From Clostridia bacterium (GTDB lineage Bacteria; Bacillota; Clostridia; Oscillospirales; Acutalibacteraceae): a stretch of DNA of 42,553 bases. Positions 25,935 through 33,839 of this stretch are shown here, one piece after another (within the stretch, counting starts at the first letter, position 1; the number at the start of each line of letters is the position of its first letter). The DNA lies in the NCBI GenBank assembly GCA_017397655.1, contig JAFQIG010000057.1, forward strand, positions 1 through 42,553. Reading direction: 5' to 3'. The notes below the pieces were generated by a model. It was given only the letters and a program-made list of their open reading frames with translations, did not search any database and had not been told where the DNA came from. The translations under genes were made by a program, and so were the position numbers.

Positions 25935-26459
25935 TTGGAAAAATTCTGGACATTTGTTGAAAAAATTCCGCTTTACAAAAAGTTGTCGGAGCATATGCTT
26001 TTCGGCAAGATATTCAACCGAGAGGTGTTGTCGTATCTGTTTTTCGGTGCAATGACAACCGTTGTGTCGCTTGTATCGTTTTATATTGCGGACAAGCTGT
26101 TTTCGACGGTCGGCTGGCTCGGTATTTTTCACTATATCTCGGGAAGCGAAAAGGACTTCGCTTATCTTGATGCCAACGTTATTTCATTTATCTGTGCGGT
26201 AGCATTTGCGTTTATAACAAACAAGCTGTTTGTTTTTGATTCAAAAAGCTTTGAAAAAAAGACTCTGGCAAAAGAGCTTTTTTCCTTTGTCGGAGCACGT
26301 ATTGCAACATTTGCAATTGACTCTTTGCTGATGTTCCTTTTGGTTACGGTTATGTCAGTTAATGAAATGGTATCAAAGGTGCTGGTTCAGATTATTGTTG
26401 TTATTCTGAACTATGTATTCAGCAAACTGTTTGTATTCAGAAAGAATAAAGGTGATTAA
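25935..26459 (+). CDS. GtrA family membrane protein
   Basis: A 174-residue protein with four membrane helices in the GtrA pattern: 'EVLSYLFFGAMTTVVSLVSFYIADKLF' begins helix 1, helix 2 contains 'NVISFICAVAFAFITNKLFVFDS', and helix 4 ends 'NYVFSKLFVFRKNK'. GtrA-like proteins are thought to help move undecaprenyl-linked sugars across the membrane for cell-wall or glycolipid glycosylation. No ATG fits the frame; TTG 25935 with AGAGG 9 nt upstream is the best start. The frame is open back to TTG 25905, inside the stem-loop. No glycosyltransferase is adjacent. The gene ends 1 nt before the next lipoprotein gene. Confidence 0.85.
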   Translation: MEKFWTFVEKIPLYKKLSEHMLFGKIFNREVLSYLFFGAMTTVVSLVSFYIADKLFSTVGWLGIFHYISGSEKDFAYLDANVISFICAVAFAFITNKLFVFDSKSFEKKTLAKELFSFVGARIATFAIDSLLMFLLVTVMSVNEMVSKVLVQIIVVILNYVFSKLFVFRKNKGD

Positions 26460-26460
26460 A

Positions 26461-27228
26461 ATGAAAAAAATTATTTTTCCGGTTTTGATAGCGGCTTTTT
26501 TGTGTGCCTCGCTGTTTGGCTGTTCGGGCGAAAAGAAGTATAAGCTTGTAGAAGTACCGGAGGAACTTCAGATAAATACGCAGAGTCTTTCCGAGGATCC
26601 TGCAAAACTGCTTGACTATAATGAGGATTACCCGCTTTTCTTTGCGGAACCTGAAAGCGATGTTTATGCATACGTATGCAGCAACCAGTCGGATAACGGT
26701 ATTCTTGTCAAGTTTGACGGATATATCCAGTATTTTTCGTGGAGAATGTTGACTCCCACCATCGCAAAGCCTGATGTACACGTAGCCGACTACAACAACG
26801 ACGGTTTGCAGGATATTGCCGTAACTGTATTGAGCAATGTCGGTGAGACAAACTATAACGAGGATCTGCACATCCTTATGAACCGTGACGGCAGTCTCGA
26901 GGATTGTCTGTACACTCACGAGACCTGCGCAATAGATGCAAAGGGTATTCTGACTTTTTCAGAGAATAATACCAAGGACGACAGCTATTTCTTCTTTATT
27001 AACGGCAAGAGACAGGAGATTGAAATAAAGAACAAGGGCGACTTTTTCGGAATGTACTTTGATGCCGTACAGGACTTCACTCTCGGCAACACCATTACGG
27101 TAGAGGTTGTTCCGGGACTCAGTTTCAGCGACAGCGCGATTCCTGATTATTCATTGGCGACATTCTGTGCCGACATTAATTACAATAACGGCGTTTTTGA
27201 AATGTCAAATCCTGCTGTCGAGTACTGA
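26461..27228 (+). CDS. Hypothetical lipoprotein with a DxNxDG calcium-type motif
   Basis: A 255-residue protein with a lipoprotein signal and lipobox LFGC (Cys about 20). The mature part is beta-rich. VADYNNDGLQDIAV (about 104-117) matches the FG-GAP/VCBS-type Ca-binding loop seen in surface proteins. AAAGGTGAT overlaps the stop of the GtrA-like gene, so the two are translated in sequence. The function is not recognised. An outer-surface role linked with the neighbouring GtrA-like and MltG genes is possible. Confidence 0.78.
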   Translation: MKKIIFPVLIAAFLCASLFGCSGEKKYKLVEVPEELQINTQSLSEDPAKLLDYNEDYPLFFAEPESDVYAYVCSNQSDNGILVKFDGYIQYFSWRMLTPTIAKPDVHVADYNNDGLQDIAVTVLSNVGETNYNEDLHILMNRDGSLEDCLYTHETCAIDAKGILTFSENNTKDDSYFFFINGKRQEIEIKNKGDFFGMYFDAVQDFTLGNTITVEVVPGLSFSDSAIPDYSLATFCADINYNNGVFEMSNPAVEY

Positions 27229-27262
27229 TAGGTAACACGAAAGGAACGGTACGGAAATTAAT

Positions 27263-28084
27263 ATGAAGCGTATATTTTGCCTTTTGTTGACTGTGGCTTT
27301 TATGTTTTTGGCTTTCTGTTCTTGCTCTGATGATGAACAGAAAAACACAACTGCTCCCGAGGAGACGGTTGTGTCAAATACGGCAAAAATCACTTTTACG
27401 GAGGGCAAAAACATCTTTCAGACAGCACAGCTTCTGGAAGAAAACGGCGTTTGCTCGGCAGAAGCGTTCATAAATGAAGTGAACGCTTCTGATTCTGCAT
27501 TTGCGACAAGCATCAGAAATCCGGATGAAAGACCTTTTCTTCTGGAGGGTTACGTTTTTCCCGATACGTATGAATTTTATCTTAACGAGAATCCCAAAAG
27601 CGTGCTTTCACGCTTTTTGAAAAACAGCGAAAGAAAATTTGGCAACGAGGTCAGAGAAAGAGCGGCAGAGCTTGGTTATACCGTTGATGAGATATTGATA
27701 ATAGCTTCCGTTATTCAGAAGGAAGCAGGAATTGTCAGTCAGATGAAAACAGTCTCGTCCGTGCTTCACAACCGCCTTGACAGCTCGTATTCAAAGCTTG
27801 AATGCGATGTTACCTATAACTATATAAAAGATGCGATAATGCCGTATCTTTGCGGCGAAGAGTGGAACGATGATGTATACGAAAAGTATGCCGATCTTTA
27901 CTACACCTACCGTTTTGAGGGATTGCCTGCAGGACCTATATGCAACCCCGGTATGGAGGCTGTCAATGCGGCGCTGTATCCCGAAGAGACAGAGTATTAT
28001 TATTTTGTTACAGACAGTGACGGAAACTATTACTACTCCGAAACTTTTGAAGAGCATCAGAAAATCTGCAATTCGATCGATTGA
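27263..28084 (+). CDS. mltG: Endolytic transglycosylase MltG-like lipoprotein
   Basis: A 273-residue YceG/MltG protein, an enzyme that cuts nascent peptidoglycan strands and limits their length. Motifs are FLLEGYVFPDTYEFY (about 92-106), IIASVIQKEAGIV with catalytic Glu 154, VLHNRL, and the C-terminal 'YYTYRFEGLPAGPICNPGMEAV...YYFVTDSDGNYYYSETFEEH'. The usual N-terminal membrane helix is replaced by a lipoprotein-like signal ending FCSC, and the N-terminal LysM-like part is short. At 273 residues it is shorter than E. coli MltG (340). AAAGGAA precedes the ATG by about 16 nt, so the ribosome site is weak. Confidence 0.93.
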   Translation: MKRIFCLLLTVAFMFLAFCSCSDDEQKNTTAPEETVVSNTAKITFTEGKNIFQTAQLLEENGVCSAEAFINEVNASDSAFATSIRNPDERPFLLEGYVFPDTYEFYLNENPKSVLSRFLKNSERKFGNEVRERAAELGYTVDEILIIASVIQKEAGIVSQMKTVSSVLHNRLDSSYSKLECDVTYNYIKDAIMPYLCGEEWNDDVYEKYADLYYTYRFEGLPAGPICNPGMEAVNAALYPEETEYYYFVTDSDGNYYYSETFEEHQKICNSID

Positions 28085-28097
28085 AAACAAAAAAAGA

Positions 28098-28120
28098 ATG
28101 CCGTCATTAAAGACGGCATT
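28098..28120. terminator. Terminator between mltG and the small XRE gene
   Basis: ATGCCGTC / GACGGCAT has a 6-nt loop. On the minus strand it is followed by TCTTTTTTTG, so it is a strong terminator for the XRE gene. On the plus strand the tail is only TTTCC, so it is weaker for mltG. Confidence 0.75.
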
Positions 28121-28134
28121 TCCTGCGCAAAGGA

Positions 28135-28380
28135 TTATTCTAATCCGAGAAGCCAGTTGACCGATACACCAAGTACATCAGCAATGGCCTTGAGCTCAAA
28201 GTCAGTAACATAACGAAGCTGACCTTCGAGCTTTGAGAGACCGGAAGCATTAAGATCAATACCCTTGATCTGAAGCTGTGTAAGGAGATCTTTCTGCTTC
28301 ATTCCCATGGATTTGCGCTGTTGCTCAACTTTCGCACCGATGATGTTGCGATCGCCGAGAGCTTGTTTTCTGATTCTCAT
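28135..28380 (-). CDS. Small XRE-family helix-turn-helix protein
   Basis: An 81-residue protein that is almost entirely an HTH_3 domain ('IGAKVEQQRKSMGMKQKDLLTQLQIKGIDLNASGLSKLEGQLRYVTDFELKAIADVLGVSVNWLLGLE'). ATG 28380 has GGGGT 9 nt upstream. Such single-domain regulators occur alone or beside the gene they control. It is divergent from pncB, so control of NAD salvage or of itself is possible. There is no sequence proof of a target. Confidence 0.88.
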   Translation of the reverse strand: MRIRKQALGDRNIIGAKVEQQRKSMGMKQKDLLTQLQIKGIDLNASGLSKLEGQLRYVTDFELKAIADVLGVSVNWLLGLE

Positions 28381-28403
28381 AATTAATACCCCATTTATTT
28401 AAA

Positions 28404-28432
28404 TATATATTGCACATACTAATAAGTTGCAA
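28404..28432 (-). promoter_or_regulatory. Promoter of the small XRE gene
   Basis: On the minus strand TTGCAA (28427-28432), 17 nt and TATATA (28404-28409), 23 nt before the start codon. The rest of 28433-28568 is AT-rich leader for pncB, in which I see no convincing promoter or riboswitch. Confidence 0.5.
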
Positions 28433-28568
28433 AAGTGATCGCTAAACTACACTATGTCTATTTTAACACATCCAAAAATTTTTTTCAATACCTTTTCGAT
28501 ATATTATTACCCCTAAAAACCTATAAAAATCAACATTTTTTACACTTTTTCTGGAAAGGAAAATGATC

Positions 28569-30011
28569 ATGGAAAATAAACGAAATCTGACAATGCTAAC
28601 CGATTTTTATGAACTGACGATGGCAAACGGATACTTTGCATCGGGCAAGCAGGATCTTGTGACATATTTCGATATGTTCTTCCGCAAGGTTCCCGATGCA
28701 GGCGGATTTGCCGTTATGGCGGGTGTCGATCAGCTTATCGAGTATCTTAAGAATCTTAAGTTTTCAAAAGAAGATATCGAATACCTTCGCAAAAGAGGTA
28801 TGAGTGAGGAGTTTCTCGGTTATCTTGAAAACTTCAAGTTCAGCTGTGATGTGTGGGCAGTTCCCGAGGGTACACCGATTTTCCCCGGTGAACCGATCGT
28901 TAAGGTCAGAGGCCCCGTGATGCAGGCTCAGTTTATTGAAACAATGGTACTGCTGTGCATCAATCATCAGTCACTTATAGCTACAAAGGCAAACAGAATT
29001 GTCAGAGCATCGGCAGGCAGGGCTGTTATGGAGTTCGGCTCACGCAGGGCGCAGGGCTTTGACGGAGCTGTTTACGGCGCCCGTGCGGCTTATATCGGCG
29101 GTTGTTCGGGTACGGCGTGTACGATCTCTGACAGAATGTTCGGCATTCCTGCACTCGGTACGATGGCACACAGCTGGGTTCAGCTTTTTGACAGCGAATA
29201 TGAGGCGTTCAAGGCATATGCCGAGACATATCCCGATAGCTGTACGCTTCTTGTTGATACTTATAATACATTAAAATCGGGTATTCCCAATGCAATAAAG
29301 GTGTTTGATGAAGTGCTGAAGCCGAAGGGATTCCGTCCCAAGGGCGTTCGTGTTGACAGCGGAGATATCACTTACCTTTCAAGAAAAATGAGAAAAATGC
29401 TTGACGAAGCAGGCTATCCCGACTGTAAGATTGTAGCTTCAAACTCTTTGGACGAATATCTTATCAGAGATATGATTCAGCAGGGTGCGCAGGTTGATTC
29501 CTTCGGTGTAGGCGAAAGACTTGTTACATCGTCATCGTCACCTGTATTCGGAGGCGTGTATAAGCTTTGTGCAGTTGAGAAGGACGGAGTGGTTGAACCG
29601 AGAATCAAGATCAGCGAAAATGTTGCAAAGGTCACAACTCCGGGTGTAAAGAATGTTTACCGTCTTTTCGATAACGAAACAGGCAAGGCGATTGCTGACC
29701 TTATTACACTTTCGGATGAGGTTGTTGACGAGTCAAAGCCCTATGAGCTGTTCGATCCCGATTATACCTGGAAGCGTAAAACCATAGAAAACTTTACGGC
29801 AAAGCCGCTGCTTGTCCCGATCTTTGAAAACGGTGAGTGTGTTTATGAATCACCGTCTATCGGAGAAATACAGAAGTACTGTCTTGAGCAGATTGATACT
29901 TTGTGGGACGAGGTGCTCCGTTTTGAAAATCCGCATAACTACTATGTCGATCTGTCACAGAAGCTTTGGGACGAAAAGCATCGACTGATCTCAGAAAAGA
30001 AGAAAAACTGA
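28569..30011 (+). CDS. pncB: Nicotinate phosphoribosyltransferase
   Basis: A 480-residue enzyme that joins nicotinate and PRPP to give nicotinate mononucleotide in the Preiss-Handler NAD salvage route. Family landmarks are NLTMLTDFYELTMANGYF at the N-terminus, EFGSRRAQGFDGAVYGARAAYIGGCSGTA (about 154-182), RPKGVRVDSGDITYLSRKMRKML, and SFGVGERLVTSSSSPVFGGVYKLCAVE near 310-337. The start could be ATG 28563 or 28569; AAAGGAAA is 3 nt from the first and 9 nt from the second, so I prefer 28569. Length matches the Firmicutes form. It is followed by a strong terminator. Confidence 0.95.
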   Translation: MENKRNLTMLTDFYELTMANGYFASGKQDLVTYFDMFFRKVPDAGGFAVMAGVDQLIEYLKNLKFSKEDIEYLRKRGMSEEFLGYLENFKFSCDVWAVPEGTPIFPGEPIVKVRGPVMQAQFIETMVLLCINHQSLIATKANRIVRASAGRAVMEFGSRRAQGFDGAVYGARAAYIGGCSGTACTISDRMFGIPALGTMAHSWVQLFDSEYEAFKAYAETYPDSCTLLVDTYNTLKSGIPNAIKVFDEVLKPKGFRPKGVRVDSGDITYLSRKMRKMLDEAGYPDCKIVASNSLDEYLIRDMIQQGAQVDSFGVGERLVTSSSSPVFGGVYKLCAVEKDGVVEPRIKISENVAKVTTPGVKNVYRLFDNETGKAIADLITLSDEVVDESKPYELFDPDYTWKRKTIENFTAKPLLVPIFENGECVYESPSIGEIQKYCLEQIDTLWDEVLRFENPHNYYVDLSQKLWDEKHRLISEKKKN

Positions 30012-30021
30012 ACAGAACAGA

Positions 30022-30063
30022 AAAACACCGTATCGTTTCGTGTGTGAAGCGATACGGTGTTTT
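30022..30063. terminator. Bidirectional terminator after pncB
   Basis: AAAACACCGTATCG (30022-30035) and CGATACGGTGTTTT (30050-30063) form a 14-bp perfect stem with a 14-nt loop. T runs lie on both sides. It also ends the small minus-strand gene at 30071-30238. Confidence 0.9.
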
Positions 30064-30070
30064 GTATTAC

Positions 30071-30238
30071 TTATTTAGCCCTTTTAACGGTGGGGTCACG
30101 CAAAAGATCGGGCTCATTGAGTCTCAGACAGAAAAAGTCGGGGACTGTTTCCATATCGAAATCGTTTCCGCAGATAGGCGGAATCAATGAATTGATCCTT
30201 TTGCTGAGTGTTTTTACCGTTTTCTTGAGTTTTTTCAT
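30071..30238 (-). CDS. Small uncharacterised protein of 55 residues
   Basis: An ORF starts MKKLKKTVKTLSKRINSLIP and ends NEPDLLRDPTVKRAK. It has a strong ribosome site (AGGAGGG, 7 nt before ATG 30238), its own candidate promoter and a terminator just after its stop. The N-terminal third is very basic and the remainder acidic and Pro-rich, with two Cys (CGNDFD, FCLRLNEP). It has no signal peptide or membrane helix. The family is not recognised. The complete set of expression signals makes it likely to be a real gene. Confidence 0.7.
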   Translation of the reverse strand: MKKLKKTVKTLSKRINSLIPPICGNDFDMETVPDFFCLRLNEPDLLRDPTVKRAK

Positions 30239-30274
30239 TTCTGAGCCCTCCTTTTTGTTTTTGTTTACAGTTAT

Positions 30275-30303
30275 ATTTTAACCAAAAAATTATTAATAAA
30301 CAA
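30275..30303 (-). promoter_or_regulatory. Candidate promoter of the 55-residue gene
   Basis: On the minus strand TTGTTT (30298-30303), 17 nt and TAAAAT (30275-30280). The stretch 30239-30362 holds only this and AT-rich sequence; no separate terminator for the beta-helix gene is evident. Confidence 0.4.
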
Positions 30304-30362
30304 TTAGGAGAAGCATTAAGATTTTTTTAAGAATTATTTAAGGTGTGTTTATATCTTTATTT

Positions 30363-32516
30363 TCATTCAAAAAGTGTTTTTGTACCTGCGTCGTATTCCC
30401 ATGCGACGAAGCCCGTATCAAGCGCAGGGCTGTTAACAGCAAGTGTGAAATCACGGTTCTGAGGATCTTTGAACAGAGGATCGGAAAAAACAGCGTTGTT
30501 ATAATATCCTCTTGCTGTCATGATTACCATTGACTTTCTTTCAAAGAAGCCCATCGAATCACCCGAATACACATTGCCGCCGTTCGTGTAATCCCAATAA
30601 AGGTTGCTGTCATCAACAAACCAATCACGCTCGGTTGTAAGTGCATACATTGTTGCGTTGTCGGTTACAAAAATATTATTGGTAAGCGTAAGCGAGTTGT
30701 GATCTTCGTTTCTGGTGATTCTGAAAGCTCCGTCACCGCCGAAAGCAAAGATGTTGTTGCGGATTATATTATCCTTGCCGTAATGCTGATGGAATGTCTG
30801 CGATGAGCAGTCATAAACAAGATTCTTTTCGACAAGCATACCGCTTGAGCCTTCGTCAAGATATATACCCCATCCGCCATAGCCGTATCTGCCTTCGTCA
30901 CAGCCGACATTGTAAATGACGTTACCGCTGATTACGGTATCGGGCTGAATTCCGAGAGTGTAAATTGCACCCATATCCGAAAGCCATCCGTTGCCGATGT
31001 TGTAAATGAGGTTGTTGCTGATGTTTATGTTGTTGGTGGAGTTGGCGGAATAACCCCAGTTCCAACCGACGGAAATTCCCGTATACCATCCGTCATGGAT
31101 TTCGTTATTGGTAAGGTCACAGTCAATCGCATGAGTCAGAAGAATTCCGATTGCGTTATTGAATATGCGACCGTACTTGTTTATGTGACAGTCGGTAACG
31201 TTGATGTTTTTTGTTGAAGCGGGAACAACAAAATCACCGTGAATGAAAACTGCATTTGCTCCGATCTCTTCAAAAAGACAGCTTGTTATGTTGCAGTTTT
31301 CGGAAGCCTTGTCAAACTTGACTGCCGTGTAAGAGATATTCCTGAAACGGCAATCGGTAAAATCAATACCGCTTGAGGATGAAATATAAATCGCAGAGGG
31401 TATCTCGTATGCTGCCTGAGGATGAAGGACAGTATATTCGATATTTTCATACAGGGGATGAGATTCATCAAAAAGATTCTGATAAAATCCGCCACCTTTG
31501 CCGACGTGCTGCCATTCTGTTTTTTCAAAGCTGATACCACGGAAACGAATGTTTTCGGCGTCCTTCATAGTGATAAGCTGTTCTGTCATTCCTGCGTAAA
31601 GGATCGTGTTATCTACTGTATCGCCCTCTTCGGGAATGTAGTAAAGCTTTTCTTCGCTGTGGTCAAGATACCATTCTCCGGGAAGCGAAAGAGCCTCTCT
31701 GACGTTTTCAAAGATGTAGTTGTCGTCAACTCTGATTGTCATGGATGTAGGCTTTCTTGTTTCGATTCTGCCTGTTGAGGTGTCAATCGAATGAACAGGT
31801 AAAAGCTCGTCGCACCAGAAGTGCATAATTCTTATATCAATGTCTTTGGGATTTGCAAAATCCGAAACATCGTTTTTATGTGCATAGAAAACTGCCGAAT
31901 GTGTGAAAAAGCTCGGATCAACTTCGGGTACTGCCGCTTCATCAAGCTTCGGATCAGCAACCTTTAAAAGTCCCGTTTTGGGATAGTTGGAGCGAGAAAG
32001 TCTCTTGTCGCCCTTGAACAGCGAACGGAAGTAATCTGCATCGGAATCAATTTTAACATCGGATACAAATGCATTGACTCCGTTGATCGTAGTTTCTGTC
32101 CACTGTGAAATGGCTTTTGAGCCTGAAAAAACTACTTTTTCGTTGGGGAAGGAACGGTAAAGAACATTGCTTCTGTCTGCCGATGTGAAACTGACGGTAT
32201 CGTGAATTATATATGTACCTTCCCTGAACCAGACGGTAACGGCTTCGTTACCCTTTTCTGCCTTCAGGATTTCTTTGGCTCTTTCAAGAGTTCTGACAGG
32301 AGCGGCAAGTGTGCCGGGATTGTTGTCATCGCCGTCGGCAGAGACAATAATATCACGGGGACCCATAACAAATTCGCCCTCATCAAAAGCTGTTTTCACC
32401 TGCGTTGTCTCTTCGGGGAATTCGGGTGTAACGGATGCGGGAGGTGCAAAAATTGCTGTAAGCATTGTTATGATTGAAGCTAATACAGCGGTGAGTCTTT
32501 TGATAAAGTCATTCAT
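30363..32516 (-). CDS. Secreted right-handed parallel beta-helix protein
   Basis: A 717-residue protein with a signal peptide (1-33) and a lid region 'DGDDNNPGTLAAPVRTLERAKEILKAE', the usual start of pectate-lyase-like beta-helix carbohydrate enzymes. Many short turns rich in Asn and Ile follow ('NNIFAFGGD', 'NNLIYNIGNG', 'GNVIYNVG', 'DLTNNEIHDG', roughly residues 320-640). It ends 'LFKDPQNRDFTLAVNSPALDTG', typical of this fold. The overall design is like GH141-type or related glycoside hydrolases, or polysaccharide lyases; I cannot fix the family or substrate. AGAGGT precedes ATG 32516. It is the last gene in the run from the Stn-like genes, 23 nt after the lipase. Confidence 0.85.
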   Translation of the reverse strand: MNDFIKRLTAVLASIITMLTAIFAPPASVTPEFPEETTQVKTAFDEGEFVMGPRDIIVSADGDDNNPGTLAAPVRTLERAKEILKAEKGNEAVTVWFREGTYIIHDTVSFTSADRSNVLYRSFPNEKVVFSGSKAISQWTETTINGVNAFVSDVKIDSDADYFRSLFKGDKRLSRSNYPKTGLLKVADPKLDEAAVPEVDPSFFTHSAVFYAHKNDVSDFANPKDIDIRIMHFWCDELLPVHSIDTSTGRIETRKPTSMTIRVDDNYIFENVREALSLPGEWYLDHSEEKLYYIPEEGDTVDNTILYAGMTEQLITMKDAENIRFRGISFEKTEWQHVGKGGGFYQNLFDESHPLYENIEYTVLHPQAAYEIPSAIYISSSSGIDFTDCRFRNISYTAVKFDKASENCNITSCLFEEIGANAVFIHGDFVVPASTKNINVTDCHINKYGRIFNNAIGILLTHAIDCDLTNNEIHDGWYTGISVGWNWGYSANSTNNINISNNLIYNIGNGWLSDMGAIYTLGIQPDTVISGNVIYNVGCDEGRYGYGGWGIYLDEGSSGMLVEKNLVYDCSSQTFHQHYGKDNIIRNNIFAFGGDGAFRITRNEDHNSLTLTNNIFVTDNATMYALTTERDWFVDDSNLYWDYTNGGNVYSGDSMGFFERKSMVIMTARGYYNNAVFSDPLFKDPQNRDFTLAVNSPALDTGFVAWEYDAGTKTLFE

Positions 32517-32539
32517 ATTATAAACCTCTGTGTTTTTTG

Positions 32540-33823
32540 TTATTTAACTTCTTCGATAAGTCGGATGAATCCCAGGAAAAAGCTTTCAAGCGTATCTGAG
32601 GACACCCCCATGCCGACTGCTTTTGCGTGGTCGCCTTTTTGTACGGGCATAACATTCCATATGCCTTTTTGGATTTTTTCACCCTCGGTGTATTCGCAGT
32701 ATTCATCGCCGAAAGGATACTTTGCCGATACGACATTGACGAGTCCGTCGTTTTCGAGCCAGCTTCGGTCGATCGGGTAATTCGTGACCGTATTCTTTGA
32801 GTACGAACCGATAAGGCGTGACGGAAGTCTCAAAAGTGCAAAGGTATCTGCGTTCGGCACCTGAACATCAAGAAGCGAGCCCTCGTGAGTTGAAGAAAAT
32901 GCATAAGAAATATAGTATGTGTGCGGAGAGAGCTTTATCTGTTCGTTAAGCTTTTTTGCTCCGTCGGGTGAAAGATCGGTTACGGCATGATCTTCGTTAT
33001 CGGCAAGGATGGTTGTCACCGTATTGTGAAGCTCATCCTCAGTCATCGCTTCGCCTTTTTTTGTGGTAATTCCGAAGTGGTCAAGCTGAAAGTCGAAAAG
33101 CTCGTTTGTGACGTTGCCTGCCGTTCCTCCGAGAAGAAGAGCCATATCAACAAGAAGATCGGATACGGGATAGGCGCTGTCAAGAACGTAAATTGCCGTA
33201 GTGCCGTTATGAGGTGAACAGAGCGTTGTTACGCTGTAGATCTTTTCGCCCTTTCCGCCCTTGAAAAGAGGTGATGCGTCATTGCAGGCATTCTGTTCCG
33301 TTTCGTCACCGAATTCCATCAGCGATGCCAGCAGACGTACGGTTTCGCCACCGAAGCTGTGACCGACAAGATTCACCTTGAGCGAATCGTTTTCCATTCC
33401 TTCAAAAAGAGGTTCATACATCCTGCCGTATCTGTCGTGACCGTGCTTTTCGGAATGTGCGGCACCGTAGTCAACTCTGCCGCCGTAAAGCTGTGCATAC
33501 AGCTCGCACGTACGGTCCCAAGTGGAAGAAATGGGACCGACGGAGGCTTCGTATACGTCATAGCCCTCGGCTGAAAGCATGGATGTGAGTCTGCCTGCCG
33601 TTGCTCCCCAATACGAAACAACACCGTTGACGGCAGAGGAGGTTCCGTATCCCATCAGACCGTGAACCAGCACATAGGGATACTTTTCTTCCTCTTTGTT
33701 TTTTTGGACTGAACGTGAGATAACGGGAATCAATAAAGCGACAACAATGCTGACGACAACGACAATGACTATTGCCGTTACAAGAGTATCGTTTGATCTC
33801 TTTTTGTTTTCGTTAGGTTCCAT
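32540..33823 (-). CDS. Secreted/membrane-anchored lipase of bacterial family I.5 (Geobacillus/staphylococcal-like)
   Basis: A 427-residue alpha/beta hydrolase. An N-terminal membrane anchor (about 14-35) precedes 'YPYVLVHGLMGYG' (oxyanion strand, 48-60). The stretch VGPISSTWDRTCELYAQLYGGRVDYGAAHSEKHGHDRYGR (95-134) closely follows the Geobacillus L1/BTL2 lipase pattern, including the His pair of the zinc site. The nucleophile is Ser 156 in VGHSFGGET, and SVTTLCSPHNGTT follows. 'WLENDGLVNVVSAKYP' and 'KGDHAKAVGM' probably give the remaining zinc/acid and His positions. It should cleave acyl esters outside the cell. AAAGGAG precedes ATG 33823, only 16 nt after the Stn-type oxidoreductase gene. 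Confidence 0.9.
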   Translation of the reverse strand: MEPNENKKRSNDTLVTAIVIVVVVSIVVALLIPVISRSVQKNKEEEKYPYVLVHGLMGYGTSSAVNGVVSYWGATAGRLTSMLSAEGYDVYEASVGPISSTWDRTCELYAQLYGGRVDYGAAHSEKHGHDRYGRMYEPLFEGMENDSLKVNLVGHSFGGETVRLLASLMEFGDETEQNACNDASPLFKGGKGEKIYSVTTLCSPHNGTTAIYVLDSAYPVSDLLVDMALLLGGTAGNVTNELFDFQLDHFGITTKKGEAMTEDELHNTVTTILADNEDHAVTDLSPDGAKKLNEQIKLSPHTYYISYAFSSTHEGSLLDVQVPNADTFALLRLPSRLIGSYSKNTVTNYPIDRSWLENDGLVNVVSAKYPFGDEYCEYTEGEKIQKGIWNVMPVQKGDHAKAVGMGVSSDTLESFFLGFIRLIEEVK

Positions 33824-33839
33824 AACAGCTCCTTTCGGG

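Noticed and set aside
28433..28568. Riboswitch or NrtR-type operator before pncB
   Set aside because: The stretch is AT-rich with no convincing conserved structure or repeat.
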